A stretch of DNA of 64,000 nt from Arthrobacter alpinus (lineage in GTDB: Bacteria > Actinomycetota > Actinomycetes > Actinomycetales > Micrococcaceae), in assembly GCF_900105965.1 (NCBI RefSeq), contig NZ_FNTV01000001.1, forward strand, positions 124,001-188,000, written 5' to 3'. Positions 33,596 through 44,116 of this stretch are shown here, one piece after another (positions within the stretch are counted from its first letter, which is position 1; each line of letters starts with the position of its first letter). A program made the position numbers and the translations under genes. The notes under the pieces are model-generated. The model did no database searches, was not told the origin of the DNA, and was given only the letters and a program-made list of their open reading frames with translations.

Positions 33596-35569
33596 ATGAG
33601 CCAGGACCCTTCAACCAAGGACGACGGCGTCAGCAACCCTCCCGCTGACACCCCGGGTGACACTGAAACCCCGGCAGGCGCCGGGGGAGTGCAGGATGCT
33701 GCCGCGGATCTGGCACCCACCGAACCCCCTCCAGCCCACAACATCGCGGAGCTGGCCCTCGCCAAAGCTGGACAGGCGTTGGCAGCGGCGGGGCGTACGA
33801 TCCTTCGTCTGGCCGGCACGTTTCGCCGATCCTGGTCCAGACGTTGGCGCACCTCGCTCCAATTCCGCACGGTTGTCACCACTCTCTTGATTGCGTCGGT
33901 GGCGGTGGTGGGTGTTGGTGGATATCTGGCCGGCCAAATCTCCAACGGATTGTTCAAGGAACGGCTCATTCAAGCCCAACATGAATCCGCGCGTGGTGCC
34001 ACCCAGGTTCAGGAGAGTTTCTCCAACGCAAGCGTGAGCGACCAGCCGCGAGTTTCAACGTACGTGCGCGACACGCTGAAACTGCTCGAAGTTGGCGGCA
34101 CGGATGACAACCGCAAGTACTTGATGCTCATCATTCCGGGCCAAAACAGCAGGCTTGCCGTCAGCTCATCAGATTCTGGCGGTGTCACCTCCGCCATCAT
34201 TCCCGATGAATTGCGTGAAGCTGTTCAAGGTGATGCGGACGGCCAGTTCTGGCAGTCGATCGCTTTGCCCACGGGCAGTGAAGGTGTCCATCCGGCAGTT
34301 GTTGTGGGCAGCCAGGTGGAATTGCTCAACACCAACTACGAGCTCTACATGATCTATGACCTCAACGGGGCCCAGACCACCCTGAACTATATCCAGTCGG
34401 TACTGTGGCTGGTCGGTGGCATCCTGCTGATTCTGATCGGTGTCATCATTTGGTACGTCACCCGGACCGTTGTGAACCCTGTGAGCCAGGCGGCGGCCGT
34501 GTCGGAGAAACTAGCCGCCGGTGAGCTCGAGGAACGCATGGTTGTCAGCGGCGAGGACGAGATGGCAAGGCTTGCCACCTCGTTCAATAAGATGGCCACC
34601 TCCCTGCAGGACCAAATTACGGCGTTGGCATCGCTGTCCGAGATGCAGCAGCGCTTTGTCTCGGACGTCTCCCACGAACTGCGGACCCCGCTAACAACTG
34701 TGCGCATGGCGGCAGAGGTCCTCTTTGACGCCCGCGATGACTTTGACCCCATCAACAAGCGCTCCTCCGAGCTGCTCTTCCACCAGGTTGAACGCTTTGA
34801 GCTGCTCCTGGCCGACCTTCTGGAAATCTCACGCTTCGACGCCGGAGTGGCTGACCTGGATGCAGAATCACTGGATATCTTCTCCGTGATCCATTCCGTG
34901 ATCGACGGAGCCCTGCCCGTGGCGGAGGCCAATTCCTCCGAGTTGTCGGTTGTCACACGCCTGCGGAACCACAAATGCGTAGTGGAAATGGACTCCCGGC
35001 GTGTGGACCGAATTTTGCGCAACCTGGTCCTGAACGCCCTTGAACACAGCGAAGGAAAACCGGTAAAAATCTTTGTCTCGGCTGACGACACAGCTGTTGC
35101 GGTCGCCGTTCGAGACTACGGAGTTGGCATGTCGCCTTCGTCCCTGGAACACGTTTTCTTTCGCTTCTGGCGCGCAGATACAGCACGTGCCCGGACCACG
35201 GGCGGCAGTGGGTTGGGGCTCTCGATCGCCATGGAGGACGCCAAGCTGCATGACGGCTGGCTTGAGGCGTGGGGCAGCCCCGGCGAGGGCTCGTGCTTCC
35301 GTTTGACCCTGCCAAGGCGTCAGGGAATAGTTTTGGACCATTCCCCGGTTCCACTTCCACCAGATGGTGGACATGCCGGCAGCTCAGCGTCGCTATCCAC
35401 CGGGCCTGTCATGACGAATACCGGCTCCATAGGTGTTGTGGGGGCCTTGGGCGGACTGAAGGGTTCGGCCATGGTGGAATCCACTGGCGGCCCATCGAAG
35501 AAGGCCATCGAAAGCAAGGCCACCGAGAATAGTTCTGAGGGCACTAGTACGGAGAAGGTGGAACGGTGA
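33596..35569 (+). CDS. mtrB: Sensor histidine kinase MtrB
   Basis: A 657-residue membrane kinase. A long acidic/proline-rich cytoplasmic tail precedes helix 1 (about 93-113), an extracellular sensor region runs to helix 2 (about 268-288), and HAMP follows (about 289-341). His360 in SDVSHELRTPL is the phosphoacceptor; the ATPase domain carries NLVLNALEHS (N box), DYGVGM (G1) and GGSGLGLSIAMEDA (G2). The C-terminal 90 residues past the kinase are disordered. It phosphorylates MtrA. Its last codons overlap the GTG of lpqB by 4 bases, so the two are coupled. Confidence 0.95.
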   Translation: MSQDPSTKDDGVSNPPADTPGDTETPAGAGGVQDAAADLAPTEPPPAHNIAELALAKAGQALAAAGRTILRLAGTFRRSWSRRWRTSLQFRTVVTTLLIASVAVVGVGGYLAGQISNGLFKERLIQAQHESARGATQVQESFSNASVSDQPRVSTYVRDTLKLLEVGGTDDNRKYLMLIIPGQNSRLAVSSSDSGGVTSAIIPDELREAVQGDADGQFWQSIALPTGSEGVHPAVVVGSQVELLNTNYELYMIYDLNGAQTTLNYIQSVLWLVGGILLILIGVIIWYVTRTVVNPVSQAAAVSEKLAAGELEERMVVSGEDEMARLATSFNKMATSLQDQITALASLSEMQQRFVSDVSHELRTPLTTVRMAAEVLFDARDDFDPINKRSSELLFHQVERFELLLADLLEISRFDAGVADLDAESLDIFSVIHSVIDGALPVAEANSSELSVVTRLRNHKCVVEMDSRRVDRILRNLVLNALEHSEGKPVKIFVSADDTAVAVAVRDYGVGMSPSSLEHVFFRFWRADTARARTTGGSGLGLSIAMEDAKLHDGWLEAWGSPGEGSCFRLTLPRRQGIVLDHSPVPLPPDGGHAGSSASLSTGPVMTNTGSIGVVGALGGLKGSAMVESTGGPSKKAIESKATENSSEGTSTEKVER

Positions 35570-37326
35570 GCAGTCCTGTGAGGACAAGGCATCCGCGTCG
35601 TCTCGCACAGGGCGTGCGGCGGAACTGGGCGGTCCTCGCCGCGGTGATGGCCGCCGTCGTTCTTTTGGCGATTTCAGGCTGTGCCGTCATCCCGACACAC
35701 GGCTCCGTGGGTAAGAGCGATCCGCTGACTCCACGCAACAATGAGGTCAATGTTGGTTTCCAGCAATTCGCACCCGTGGCCGGGTCCTCGCCGGAGAACA
35801 TTATTCGTGGATTCATCGATTCGGGCACGGGCCTCAGCGATGACTTTCAGTATGCGCGGCAGTATCTAACACCAGGGCTGGCGCAGTCGTGGGCCCCAGA
35901 CAAACGCACCCTGGTCTACAAGGACACCTTCTCGGTGGTGCCCGGACGTGAAAAGGATACTTTTGTCCTCAAGTTCAGCGTGGTCTCCAGCGTAGACGCC
36001 ACGGGCGTTTTGACACCGGCCAAGGACTCAGCCACTGAAAGCGTTGCCGTGAAGATGGTTCAGGTAGATGGTGAGTGGCGCATCTCTGAAACGCCCGACG
36101 GCGTCATCCTCACCGAAGCAACCTTCCAGACGCTTTTCAGCCCCTTCTCCCTCTACTTTTACGATCCCACCTTCACCTACGGTGTGCCGGATGTACGTTG
36201 GTTGGCTGGCCGGTCATCGCGCACGGCCACGGCCATTGTGAAGGCGATGTTGGCCGGGCCCGCGCCTTACTTGCAAGGCGCTGTCGTGAGCGCTTTCCCG
36301 AACGGCATCGCCTTGGAACGAGATTCGGTTCCCGTCAATGAAGGGGGTGTGGCGAAGGTGGGGTTAACGGCCCAAGCCTTGTTGGAGACCAGCGTCAAAC
36401 AACGCAGGCAAATGCAGGCGCAACTGCTCGTGACACTGCAAAAGAGCCTCAATACGGTGACGGAAGTACAATTCCTGGCTGATGACCGTGAGGTGGACAT
36501 GGGAGGACCGGCCGATTCCATCCCGCCCATTACGATCGACAACACTGTCCCGTCCACGCAAGTTGCCTTGGCTAAAAATGAGCTGGTCACCTTTGATGGC
36601 AGCAAAATCTCGGCCATAGCAGGCATGCCCTCAGTTGCAGATTTACTTCCGTCGGTTCCGGCGATTTCTTATTCTGGCAACGTCTTCGCCTTCCGCTCGG
36701 GAGCTGGCAACCAAATCTATTCGGTACGGCCCGAGCAGGTACCGGTTCTAGCCATTTCAGGTGTGGGATTGACCCCGCCGTCCTTTGCCCCTAACGGCTG
36801 GTTGTGGTCGGCGGCTGGCGACGGCTCCGGCATGATTATCGCCGTCAACCCGGACGACGGTGGCGCCATGGGCAAACCGGTGGTGATGAGCGTTCCGTGG
36901 CTGGTCGGGCAGGAAGTGACCTCCCTGCGAATCTCCCGCGACGGCTCACGGGCACTGGTGGTATCGCACGCCAACGGAGTGACATTGGTCAGTGTCACCG
37001 GCATCTTGAAAACCGCGGATACACCTAAGGAGCTCACAGTGCCGCTAAGCCTGAGCCACTCTGGCTCGCCGGTTCTTGGGCTGTGGGTGGGCGAGTCCAG
37101 TGTTGCCGTCACTGCCACCTCGGCCACGGAGAACGTGAGCATCGAAATTCTGGATTTGGCGCTCGAACCAGTGGGGTTGGAGGCCCTGCCCGGGATCGAA
37201 TGGATCAGTGCCAGCACCGGGCTGCGCAACGTCCACGCACAAACCGCAACTCAGTACTATTCGAATACTTCATCATCATGGGAAGTAGTCGCCAAGGATC
37301 TGAGACAGGCTTCCTTCGCGGGCTAG
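35566..37326 (+). CDS. lpqB: Lipoprotein LpqB
   Basis: A 586-residue lipoprotein with an N-terminal basic stretch (RTRHPRRLAQGVRR), a hydrophobic core and lipobox AISGC with Cys39. A GerMN-like domain lies at about residues 190-330 (VKAMLAGPAPYLQGAVVSAF is its start) and a beta-propeller-like LpqB domain fills the rest (PNGWLWSAAGDGSGMIIAV, SRDGSRALVVS). LpqB binds the extracellular part of MtrB and tunes MtrAB signalling in actinobacteria. Start is GTG 35566, overlapping mtrB. It completes the mtrAB-lpqB unit. Confidence 0.95.
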   Translation: MSSPVRTRHPRRLAQGVRRNWAVLAAVMAAVVLLAISGCAVIPTHGSVGKSDPLTPRNNEVNVGFQQFAPVAGSSPENIIRGFIDSGTGLSDDFQYARQYLTPGLAQSWAPDKRTLVYKDTFSVVPGREKDTFVLKFSVVSSVDATGVLTPAKDSATESVAVKMVQVDGEWRISETPDGVILTEATFQTLFSPFSLYFYDPTFTYGVPDVRWLAGRSSRTATAIVKAMLAGPAPYLQGAVVSAFPNGIALERDSVPVNEGGVAKVGLTAQALLETSVKQRRQMQAQLLVTLQKSLNTVTEVQFLADDREVDMGGPADSIPPITIDNTVPSTQVALAKNELVTFDGSKISAIAGMPSVADLLPSVPAISYSGNVFAFRSGAGNQIYSVRPEQVPVLAISGVGLTPPSFAPNGWLWSAAGDGSGMIIAVNPDDGGAMGKPVVMSVPWLVGQEVTSLRISRDGSRALVVSHANGVTLVSVTGILKTADTPKELTVPLSLSHSGSPVLGLWVGESSVAVTATSATENVSIEILDLALEPVGLEALPGIEWISASTGLRNVHAQTATQYYSNTSSSWEVVAKDLRQASFAG

Positions 37327-37415
37327 TTCCTCCACAGGATTAGCCAAGCATCACGCAGTGCCCAGCTACCCGGGAGGCACTGGTGAGCGTCGCCGGTTAA
37401 AGCCAAGATGAACTC

Positions 37416-38333
37416 ATGGACACTCATTTTGGGGACGCGCAGCAAGCGGCATCGCCGCAGCGGCGCCACAGGGCTCAAGCAAAGGCCCGCGGGTTGCGGC
37501 TTTGGAACTGGGGTGAGGCTGCCTGGCGCGACTTCATGAATCTCCTCCTGCCGGCAGATTGCGCGGTGTGCGGCAAGGAAGACCACGCCATCTGCCCGGA
37601 ATGCTCCGCCGTGCTGCGTCGGCAAACACGGTATCCCTTTCGAGCCGAAGGTGCAGCCGATGCCTTGGTAGGAGTATTGGGGCAGACCCACCTGCCTGTC
37701 GTGGCTGCAGGAAACTATCGAGACGCCCTCTCGGCGAGCCTGCTGGCCTACAAGAATCACGGCCGCACCGAGCTGAAAGCACAACTGTGCCGTTGCCTGG
37801 CCCGGGCCATGAGCGCAGCCATGGAGCTGGCGCCAATCCCGCCCAACGAGCCGGTTTTGCTAGTACCTGTTCCCAGCACGGGCAGTGGCTGGCGTAGGCG
37901 CGGTTATGACCCTGTGGCCATGATGTTGCGGGCACTGACTCGTGAGGGCCGGGCGCCGGCTGGAATGACGATCACGCCGATGCTTTCCATCCGCGCCAAG
38001 CTGCCGTGGCATAGGCGTCATCAGAAGGGCCTGGGGAGGGAAGCGCGGCGGAAAAACGTTCGTAACACAATGCGAATCAGAGTAAATTACCTCCGTACTT
38101 TTCGGCCATCAGCGAACCCCGCCGGGCGTCTTGTTGTGCTGGTTGACGACGTCCTCACCACCGGGTCCACCCTTCGTGAAGCCGCAAAAACACTGGAAGA
38201 ATCGGGGTTTACAGTGTGTGCCGCAGTGGTTCTGGCGGCCACTCGGGCACCCGATCGCGGACACGAAAAAGTTGTCGCGGAAGGACTCGCCGAAAATTAT
38301 TTCCCGCAAAAGATGAATAAAGCGATGCAGTGA
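37416..38333 (+). CDS. ComF-family phosphoribosyltransferase-like protein
   Basis: A 305-residue ComFC-type protein. A zinc-ribbon-like region reads ADCAVCGKEDHAICPEC (about residues 47-63), and the PRTase fold ends with the PRPP-loop VVLVDDVLTTGSTLREA (about 243-259). GGWRRRGYDP-like sequence (SGWRRRGYDPVAMMLRAL) precedes RAKLPWHRRHQKGLGREAR. In naturally competent bacteria ComFC aids uptake of single-stranded DNA; here competence genes are not in view, and the place between lpqB and hpf is a conserved actinobacterial position. The N-terminal 30 residues are basic and not part of the fold. Confidence 0.88.
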   Translation: MDTHFGDAQQAASPQRRHRAQAKARGLRLWNWGEAAWRDFMNLLLPADCAVCGKEDHAICPECSAVLRRQTRYPFRAEGAADALVGVLGQTHLPVVAAGNYRDALSASLLAYKNHGRTELKAQLCRCLARAMSAAMELAPIPPNEPVLLVPVPSTGSGWRRRGYDPVAMMLRALTREGRAPAGMTITPMLSIRAKLPWHRRHQKGLGREARRKNVRNTMRIRVNYLRTFRPSANPAGRLVVLVDDVLTTGSTLREAAKTLEESGFTVCAAVVLAATRAPDRGHEKVVAEGLAENYFPQKMNKAMQ

Positions 38334-38447
38334 ACTAACGTGAGTAAACGGGTACCTCTAGTAAGAGGAAACCACCCGTCGGCGGTCAGGAATACTGCAC
38401 CATTTGTTAGCCGGCCGCCGTGTCACCGAAGATATTTGGAGGGCACC

Positions 38448-39146
38448 ATGGAGTTCATGATCACGGGTCGCAACTTGAGCGTTTCGGACCGATTCCGCGA
38501 ATACGCTGGCGAAAAGCTCACGAAGATCGAACAGCTGGCCAACAAGGTTCAGCGTGTTGATGTGAAGGTTTCCAAGGAGAGCAAGGCTCGCACAGCAGAC
38601 ACTCCGCTCACGGTTGAGCTGACGGTTCTGGGCCGGGGTCCGGTGATCCGCGCTGAGGCTGCCGCCGCGGACAAGTTTGCCGCATTTGATCTGGCCTACG
38701 GGAAGCTGCTCGAACGGCTCCGGAGGGCAAAGGACAAGAAGAAGGTCCACCACGGCCGGCATGCACCAGTCGCCGTCAACGCCGCAACGGGTTCACTGCC
38801 CACGGTGAGCAGCACTGAGCCGATCTACGCGCAGAGCACTCCTGAGGCCCCGGCTGAGGAAAAGTCGCCATACGACATCGAGAATGACATCCCCGCCGGC
38901 GATTCACCAGTGTTGATCCGTCACAAGGTGTTCCCGGCCACCGCGTTGTCCCTGGATGACGCCGTGGACAACATGGAGATGGTGGGGCACGATTTCTACC
39001 TCTTTATCGATTCAGCCACCGGCATTCCCTCTGTGGTTTACCGCCGCAAGGGCTGGACATATGGTGTGATCTCCCTCAACGAGAATGCAGATGTTGCCGA
39101 GGAAATCTCAGCCTACCGTTCGGCAGATGAGCCCGCCCGCGTCTAA
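38448..39146 (+). CDS. hpf: Ribosome hibernation-promoting factor, long form
   Basis: A 232-residue long HPF/YfiA protein. The N-terminal domain (1-105, MEFMITGRNLSVSDRFREYA) has the beta-alpha-beta-beta-beta-alpha fold that binds the ribosomal decoding region; a Pro/Ser linker follows; the C-terminal domain (about 165-232, VIRHKVFPATALSLDDAVDNM-like, YRRKGWTYGVISLNEN) dimerises and joins two 70S ribosomes into 100S particles. ATG 38448 was chosen because GGAGG lies 6 bases upstream; the open frame to 38340 is not family-like. It lies between comF and secA as in Mycobacterium. Confidence 0.95.
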   Translation: MEFMITGRNLSVSDRFREYAGEKLTKIEQLANKVQRVDVKVSKESKARTADTPLTVELTVLGRGPVIRAEAAAADKFAAFDLAYGKLLERLRRAKDKKKVHHGRHAPVAVNAATGSLPTVSSTEPIYAQSTPEAPAEEKSPYDIENDIPAGDSPVLIRHKVFPATALSLDDAVDNMEMVGHDFYLFIDSATGIPSVVYRRKGWTYGVISLNENADVAEEISAYRSADEPARV

Positions 39147-39233
39147 GGCGCGCTCGGCTATAAAACGCTATGAAGCATTGAGATAAACGAGACGCCGTAA
39201 AAAGCAGTAAAAACTAGTCAAGGGAACTACGCA

Positions 39234-40445
39234 ATGAATGCACGGCTGAGCCTGCACCAGGCACGCCGCATTGCACTCAATTCCCAAGGGCTGGCGAAAG
39301 TCCGGTCCACGGAACCCGTCACAGCACGGGCCGTGGGCCGGACTTTTGCGCAACTGCAATTAGTTCAGATTGACTCGGTCAACATCATTTCCCGAAGTCA
39401 CTTCCTGCCCTTCTTTGCACGGCTGGGAAACTATGACCGAACGATTCTGTCAACCATGGCCGGAACGGCACCGCGAAAAATGATGGAGTACTGGGCCCAC
39501 GAGGCCAGCTTCATTCGCCCCGTTCACTTCCACGACCTTAGGGTCTGGCAAAGTCGCACGTGGGTGGGGTCGGACAGACTCGAAGCTACCCTTCGAGAAG
39601 ATCTTGAGACGCAGATCCTGGAATTGCTTGCCAGCAGCCGGCCCTTGACAGCCCGTGAAGTCAAGGCCCGCATTGGGCATGAGGAACACAACAACAAGGA
39701 CGAGTGGGGCTGGAACTGGAGCGCAGTCAAACGAACCCTCGAGGGGCTCTTTGAAAAGGGCATTGTTGGCGCAGCCTCACGCAACGATCAATTTGAACGC
39801 AAGTATTCCCTGGTGGAGAAGGTCCTTCCACCAGGGGTTCGGATCGATGTCGATGACAACCCGAATAAAGAAGAGGCCATGGAACGGCTTATCGAGGCCT
39901 CAGCGCTTGCCCATGGCATCGGAACGGTGCGTTGTTTTGCTGACTATTTCCGTATGCCCGTGCGCGAGAGTGCAGCAGCCGTAGCCAAGCTGGTCAACAG
40001 GGGCGTACTCAACCCTGTTGCGGTCACCGGCTGGACAGGGGAAGCGTATGTCCACAACAAGGCAGCAGTCCCGCGGCACGCTCATGGCAGGGCCCTGCTG
40101 AGCCCCTTTGATTCGCTCGTTTTTGAACGGCGGCGGCTGGAGCAGCTCTTTGATTTTCACTACCGCCTGGAAATTTATACGCCCGCCGAGAAGCGCAAAT
40201 ACGGATATTACGTGCTTCCTTTTCTGCTGGGCGAGAACATCGTGGCTCGAGTGGATTTGAAAGCGGATCGGCAGGCGGGCAAGCTATTGGTGCGCGGCGC
40301 CTACCGTGAGCCCGATGCGCCCTCGCACACCGCCGTCGAACTCGCCGGGGAACTGGCGCTTATGGCGCAATGGCTGGGGCTGGGGGACGTGGTCGTACAG
40401 GCCAACGGCGACCTGGCGCCTGAGCTGGCCTCGGCATTGGGGTAG
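39234..40445 (+). CDS. YcaQ/AlkX-type winged-helix DNA glycosylase
   Basis: A 403-residue protein of the HTH_42 (COG3214) family. The glycosylase landmark QxD appears as Gln45-Ile46-Asp47 (LVQIDSVNIISRSH), and the second landmark is MMEYWAHEASFI. Three winged-helix modules make up the fold (family knowledge); ALAHGIGTVRCFADYFRM and DSLVFERRRLEQLFDF lie in the C-terminal half. YcaQ of E. coli unhooks interstrand DNA crosslinks and excises bulky N7-alkylguanine; the QxD version is the crosslink-active class. It stands alone between hpf and secA, with no toxin biosynthesis gene beside it, so housekeeping repair rather than self-resistance is likely. Confidence 0.85.
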   Translation: MNARLSLHQARRIALNSQGLAKVRSTEPVTARAVGRTFAQLQLVQIDSVNIISRSHFLPFFARLGNYDRTILSTMAGTAPRKMMEYWAHEASFIRPVHFHDLRVWQSRTWVGSDRLEATLREDLETQILELLASSRPLTAREVKARIGHEEHNNKDEWGWNWSAVKRTLEGLFEKGIVGAASRNDQFERKYSLVEKVLPPGVRIDVDDNPNKEEAMERLIEASALAHGIGTVRCFADYFRMPVRESAAAVAKLVNRGVLNPVAVTGWTGEAYVHNKAAVPRHAHGRALLSPFDSLVFERRRLEQLFDFHYRLEIYTPAEKRKYGYYVLPFLLGENIVARVDLKADRQAGKLLVRGAYREPDAPSHTAVELAGELALMAQWLGLGDVVVQANGDLAPELASALG

Positions 40446-40566
40446 TGAAATCAAGCCCGGGCAACACGTACTCAGAACAAACACAGGGAACTGGCGGGAA
40501 GCGCCGTGTCTTCTCCCGTAGACTGAACACGCCACTTTTAGGCAGCAATAGATTGGGAGCAATTTC

Positions 40567-43347
40567 GTGCCATCACTTCTTGAGCGGGTCCTTCGCACAG
40601 GCGATCGCAAGACGCTTAAACGACTCAATGTCCTTGCCGATGCTATCGACTCATTGGAGGACTCTTTTCAGACCTTCACGGACGCCGAACTGCGTGAAGA
40701 AACGGACAAGCTCAAAGCCCGCCACGCCGATGGTGAGACCTTGGACGATCTCCTCCCGGAGGCGTTTGCCGCAGTTCGCGAAGCATCCTCGCGTACCCTG
40801 GGCCTGCGTCACTTCCGTGTCCAGCTCATGGGCGGCGCCGCCTTGCACTTGGGCAACATTGCTGAAATGAAGACGGGTGAAGGTAAGACCCTGGTGGCCA
40901 CGGCTCCGGCTTACCTGAACTCGCTGACCGGCAAGGGTGTTCACATCGTTACTGTGAACGACTACTTGGCGCAGTACCAGTCCGATCTTATGGGCCGCGT
41001 ATTCCGCTTCCTGGGCCAGAGCAGCGGCTGCATCATTTCCAATCAGGACCCGTCCGTGCGTCGTGCCCAGTACGCCTCCGACATCACCTACGGCACGAAC
41101 AACGAATTTGGCTTCGACTACTTGCGCGACAACATGGCGTGGAGCAAGGACGAGCTGGTTCAGCGCGGACACAACTTTGCCATCGTCGATGAAGTTGACT
41201 CGATCCTCATCGATGAAGCCCGTACCCCATTGATTATTTCCGGCCCGGCTTCCGGGGATGCCAACCGCTGGTACGGCGAGTTCGCCAAGGTGGTTCTGCG
41301 CCTCAACAACGACGAAGACTACGAGGTCGATGAGAAGAAGCGCACCGTAGGTGTCCTGGAAGAGGGTATTGAAAAGGTTGAGGACTACCTCGGGATCTCC
41401 AACCTGTACGAGTCCGCCAATACTCCGCTGATCGGTTTCTTGAACAACGCCATCAAGGCCAAGGAACTGTTCAAGCGCGACAAGGACTACGTCATCATGG
41501 ACGGCGAAGTTCTCATTGTTGACGAGCACACCGGACGTATTCTTGCCGGCCGCCGCTACAACGAAGGCATGCACCAGGCCATCGAAGCCAAGGAAGGTGT
41601 TGAGATCAAGGCCGAGAACCAGACCTTGGCCACGGTGACCTTGCAGAACTACTTCCGCCTGTACGAGAAGCTCTCGGGCATGACCGGTACCGCGGAGACC
41701 GAAGCCAGCGAATTCATGGGAACTTATTCCCTCGGTGTTGTTCCCATCCCCACGAACAAGCCCATGCTCCGTGTTGACCAGTCTGACCTGGTCTACAAGA
41801 ACGAGGTGGTCAAGTTCGACGCCGTCGTTGCCGACATTGCCGAACGCCACGAGACCGGTCAGCCGGTTCTGGTGGGTACAACGAGCGTTGAGAAGAGCGA
41901 GTACCTCTCCAAGAAGTTGGCCGAGGCAGGCGTCAAGCACGAAGTTTTGAACGCTAAGAACCACGCCCGTGAAGCCGCCATCGTGGCCCAAGCCGGTCGC
42001 CGCGGCGCCGTCACGGTTGCTACCAACATGGCCGGCCGTGGAACTGACATCATGCTCGGCGGCAATGCCGAGTTCAATGCCGTGGCAGCCTTGACCGCGC
42101 GTGGACTTGATCCGGTAGACACCCCTGAAGAGTACGAGGCCGCATGGCATGAAGCTTTTGAGGAAGCCAAGCTGGCTGTCAAGGATGAGCACGAGGCCGT
42201 TCTGGAGGCCGGTGGCCTGTACGTGTTGGGTACCGAACGCCATGAATCCCGCCGCATTGACAACCAGCTCCGTGGCCGCTCCGGCCGTCAGGGTGACCCG
42301 GGCGAATCCCGCTTCTACCTGTCGCTGACGGATGATCTGATGCGTTTGTTCAACTCCGGTGCCGCAGAGCGCCTCATGTCACGCTCAGCGATGCCCGACG
42401 ATGTTGCCTTGGAATCCAAACTGGTCTCCAAGGCTATTGCCTCGGCACAGGGACAGGTTGAGGGCCGCAACGCTGAACAGCGCAAGAATGTTTTGAAGTA
42501 CGACGACGTCCTGAACCGTCAGCGCGAAGCCATCTATGGCGACCGCCGGCACATCCTTGAAGGCGACGATCTTCATGAGAAGGTCCAGCACTTCCTCGAG
42601 GACACCGTCAATGAGATTATTGACGCCGCTGTCAGCAACGGAAATACGGGGGAGTGGGACTTCTCAACGCTCTGGAACAACCTGCGCACCATCTACCCGG
42701 TCACCGTGACGGTTGACGAAATCGCCGAGGAAGTTGGCGGAGAGGGCCGCATCACCGCCGAAACGCTCAAGACTGAGCTGCTCTCCGATGCCAAGGTTGC
42801 TTACCAGGAACGCGAAGCCGCGCTCGGGTCTTCAACGATGCGTGAACTTGAACGCCGCGTTGTCCTCTCCGTGGTGGGTCGCAAATGGCAGGAGCACCTC
42901 TACGAGATGGACTACCTCAAGGAAGGCATCGGCCTGCGCGCCATGGCCCAGCGAGATCCCCTCGTTGAATACCAGCGTGAAGGCTACGAGATGTTCCAGG
43001 CCATGATGGCCGGCATCCGCGAGGAAAGCGTGGGCTTCCTGTTCAACCTTGAAGTTCAGGTGGAGAACGCGCCGGAGACTGCTGTTGGTGTCGTCGCCGA
43101 CGCGCCGTCGGCTCTCATGGACCGGGTGTCCAAAGATGCTGGGACCGCCGACGAACATGCCGATCATGACCATGCTCCGCGCATCACTGCGCCCGGGCTG
43201 GAAGCTCCTGCCAAGCCGGCGCAGCTGCAGTTCACTGCTCCTGACGCGCAGGGGCAAGCCGAAACTCACGTAGAACGACGCAGCAACAGCGACGGCCTAC
43301 CGCCGTCGGCCAAGCGTCCTGCCAACAAGAAGAAGAAAAAACGCTAA
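40567..43347 (+). CDS. secA: Preprotein translocase ATPase SecA
   Basis: A 926-residue SecA. Walker A is MKTGEGKTL (about residues 101-109), the DEAD-like box is [16 protein letters not shown], the preprotein-crosslinking domain follows, and the second helicase lobe has [17 protein letters not shown] and [22 protein letters not shown] (arginine fingers). The helical scaffold and wing domains are complete. The C-terminal tail ends in a lysine-rich stretch and lacks the CxCx8CH zinc domain used by E. coli SecA to bind SecB. Start is GTG 40567. It drives Sec-dependent export. A strong terminator follows. Confidence 0.98.
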   Translation: MPSLLERVLRTGDRKTLKRLNVLADAIDSLEDSFQTFTDAELREETDKLKARHADGETLDDLLPEAFAAVREASSRTLGLRHFRVQLMGGAALHLGNIAEMKTGEGKTLVATAPAYLNSLTGKGVHIVTVNDYLAQYQSDLMGRVFRFLGQSSGCIISNQDPSVRRAQYASDITYGTNNEFGFDYLRDNMAWSKDELVQRGHNFAIVDEVDSILIDEARTPLIISGPASGDANRWYGEFAKVVLRLNNDEDYEVDEKKRTVGVLEEGIEKVEDYLGISNLYESANTPLIGFLNNAIKAKELFKRDKDYVIMDGEVLIVDEHTGRILAGRRYNEGMHQAIEAKEGVEIKAENQTLATVTLQNYFRLYEKLSGMTGTAETEASEFMGTYSLGVVPIPTNKPMLRVDQSDLVYKNEVVKFDAVVADIAERHETGQPVLVGTTSVEKSEYLSKKLAEAGVKHEVLNAKNHAREAAIVAQAGRRGAVTVATNMAGRGTDIMLGGNAEFNAVAALTARGLDPVDTPEEYEAAWHEAFEEAKLAVKDEHEAVLEAGGLYVLGTERHESRRIDNQLRGRSGRQGDPGESRFYLSLTDDLMRLFNSGAAERLMSRSAMPDDVALESKLVSKAIASAQGQVEGRNAEQRKNVLKYDDVLNRQREAIYGDRRHILEGDDLHEKVQHFLEDTVNEIIDAAVSNGNTGEWDFSTLWNNLRTIYPVTVTVDEIAEEVGGEGRITAETLKTELLSDAKVAYQEREAALGSSTMRELERRVVLSVVGRKWQEHLYEMDYLKEGIGLRAMAQRDPLVEYQREGYEMFQAMMAGIREESVGFLFNLEVQVENAPETAVGVVADAPSALMDRVSKDAGTADEHADHDHAPRITAPGLEAPAKPAQLQFTAPDAQGQAETHVERRSNSDGLPPSAKRPANKKKKKR

Positions 43348-43376
43348 GCTCACGCTTACTTAGCTGCGGGCAGCAT

Positions 43377-43437
43377 AAAAACGCCGTTGTTTGTTCAGAT
43401 ATGCCAAGGCATGTCGGAACAAACAACGGCATTTTTA
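43377..43437. terminator. Bidirectional terminator after secA
   Basis: GCCGTTGTTTGTTC (43383-43396) pairs perfectly with GAACAAACAACGGC (43417-43430), flanked by AAAAA on the left and ATTTTT on the right. It serves secA and the convergent Rv3235-family gene. Confidence 0.93.
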
Positions 43438-43463
43438 CGCCCGGATTGATTCAAGCTTTTCGC

Positions 43464-44033
43464 CTACCCAATCTGCAGGGCCGTGACTTTCCACAGGCCC
43501 TTGTTCAGTTCGAATCGCATGGCGATGGCCCTGAAACGTGTCTTGTCAGCAATGACGACTGAGGTTTCAAAGATTCCCGGAGCCACGGCGCTGCAATGGA
43601 CCGAATGAACCACGGGTTGGTGATGCAGCGTCCTCAGATTCCCGTTGGTTTCAGGGCTGTGACGCCTCTTCTCGGCCTTGCAGGCATCGGCATGTAAGCG
43701 CGCCCGTGTGGTCAATGCACTCATGCATACGCTGTCCAGCCAACGCGAGAGCTGCTGAACTGACCTGACCCCACTGAGAACTTCCAGCGCAGCCTGAGCG
43801 ATCTTTGAGGACATGGCGGCCACCACTTCTCGCTCAGCGGCCTCCGGGTGGAGGTACGGGACACCTCCGGGGGTTTGTGCGCCCTGCCGCGTTGAGCGCT
43901 CCTCCCTGCTGGGCATCTTAACTACGGTAGCCCCGGTTTGCTCCGTGTCTTCGGTACCCTCAATGCGGCGTGGAACGGAGCGGACCACCAAAAGAGGTGG
44001 ACGAAACTGTTCAGACATGGCTGCTGTGCTCAT
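43464..44033 (-). CDS. Rv3235-family protein
   Basis: A 189-residue protein. The N-terminal 65 residues are polar and probably disordered; residues about 70-189 hold the conserved part, with QAALEVLSGVRSVQQLSRWL and ending MRFELNKGLWKVTALQIG, the pattern of Rv3235-family proteins found downstream of secA in actinobacteria. AAGGAG lies 6 bases before the ATG. Function is unknown. It is the last gene of a leftward pair, 83 bases after the LysM gene. The C-terminal region looks like a small beta-alpha fold without catalytic motifs. Confidence 0.8.
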   Translation of the reverse strand: MSTAAMSEQFRPPLLVVRSVPRRIEGTEDTEQTGATVVKMPSREERSTRQGAQTPGGVPYLHPEAAEREVVAAMSSKIAQAALEVLSGVRSVQQLSRWLDSVCMSALTTRARLHADACKAEKRRHSPETNGNLRTLHHQPVVHSVHCSAVAPGIFETSVVIADKTRFRAIAMRFELNKGLWKVTALQIG

Positions 44034-44116
44034 GGTGTGCTCCTTCGCACTGGGTCACCTGGTGGAGGGGCACTTGAGTGCCCGGATTCTGGAATTGATG
44101 GATAGAAACTCTTCAA

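Noticed and set aside
40651-42243. A 530-codon open frame antisense to secA
   Set aside because: secA is unambiguous on the other strand; long antisense frames are expected from the codon bias of high-GC genes, and the translation has no recognisable domain.
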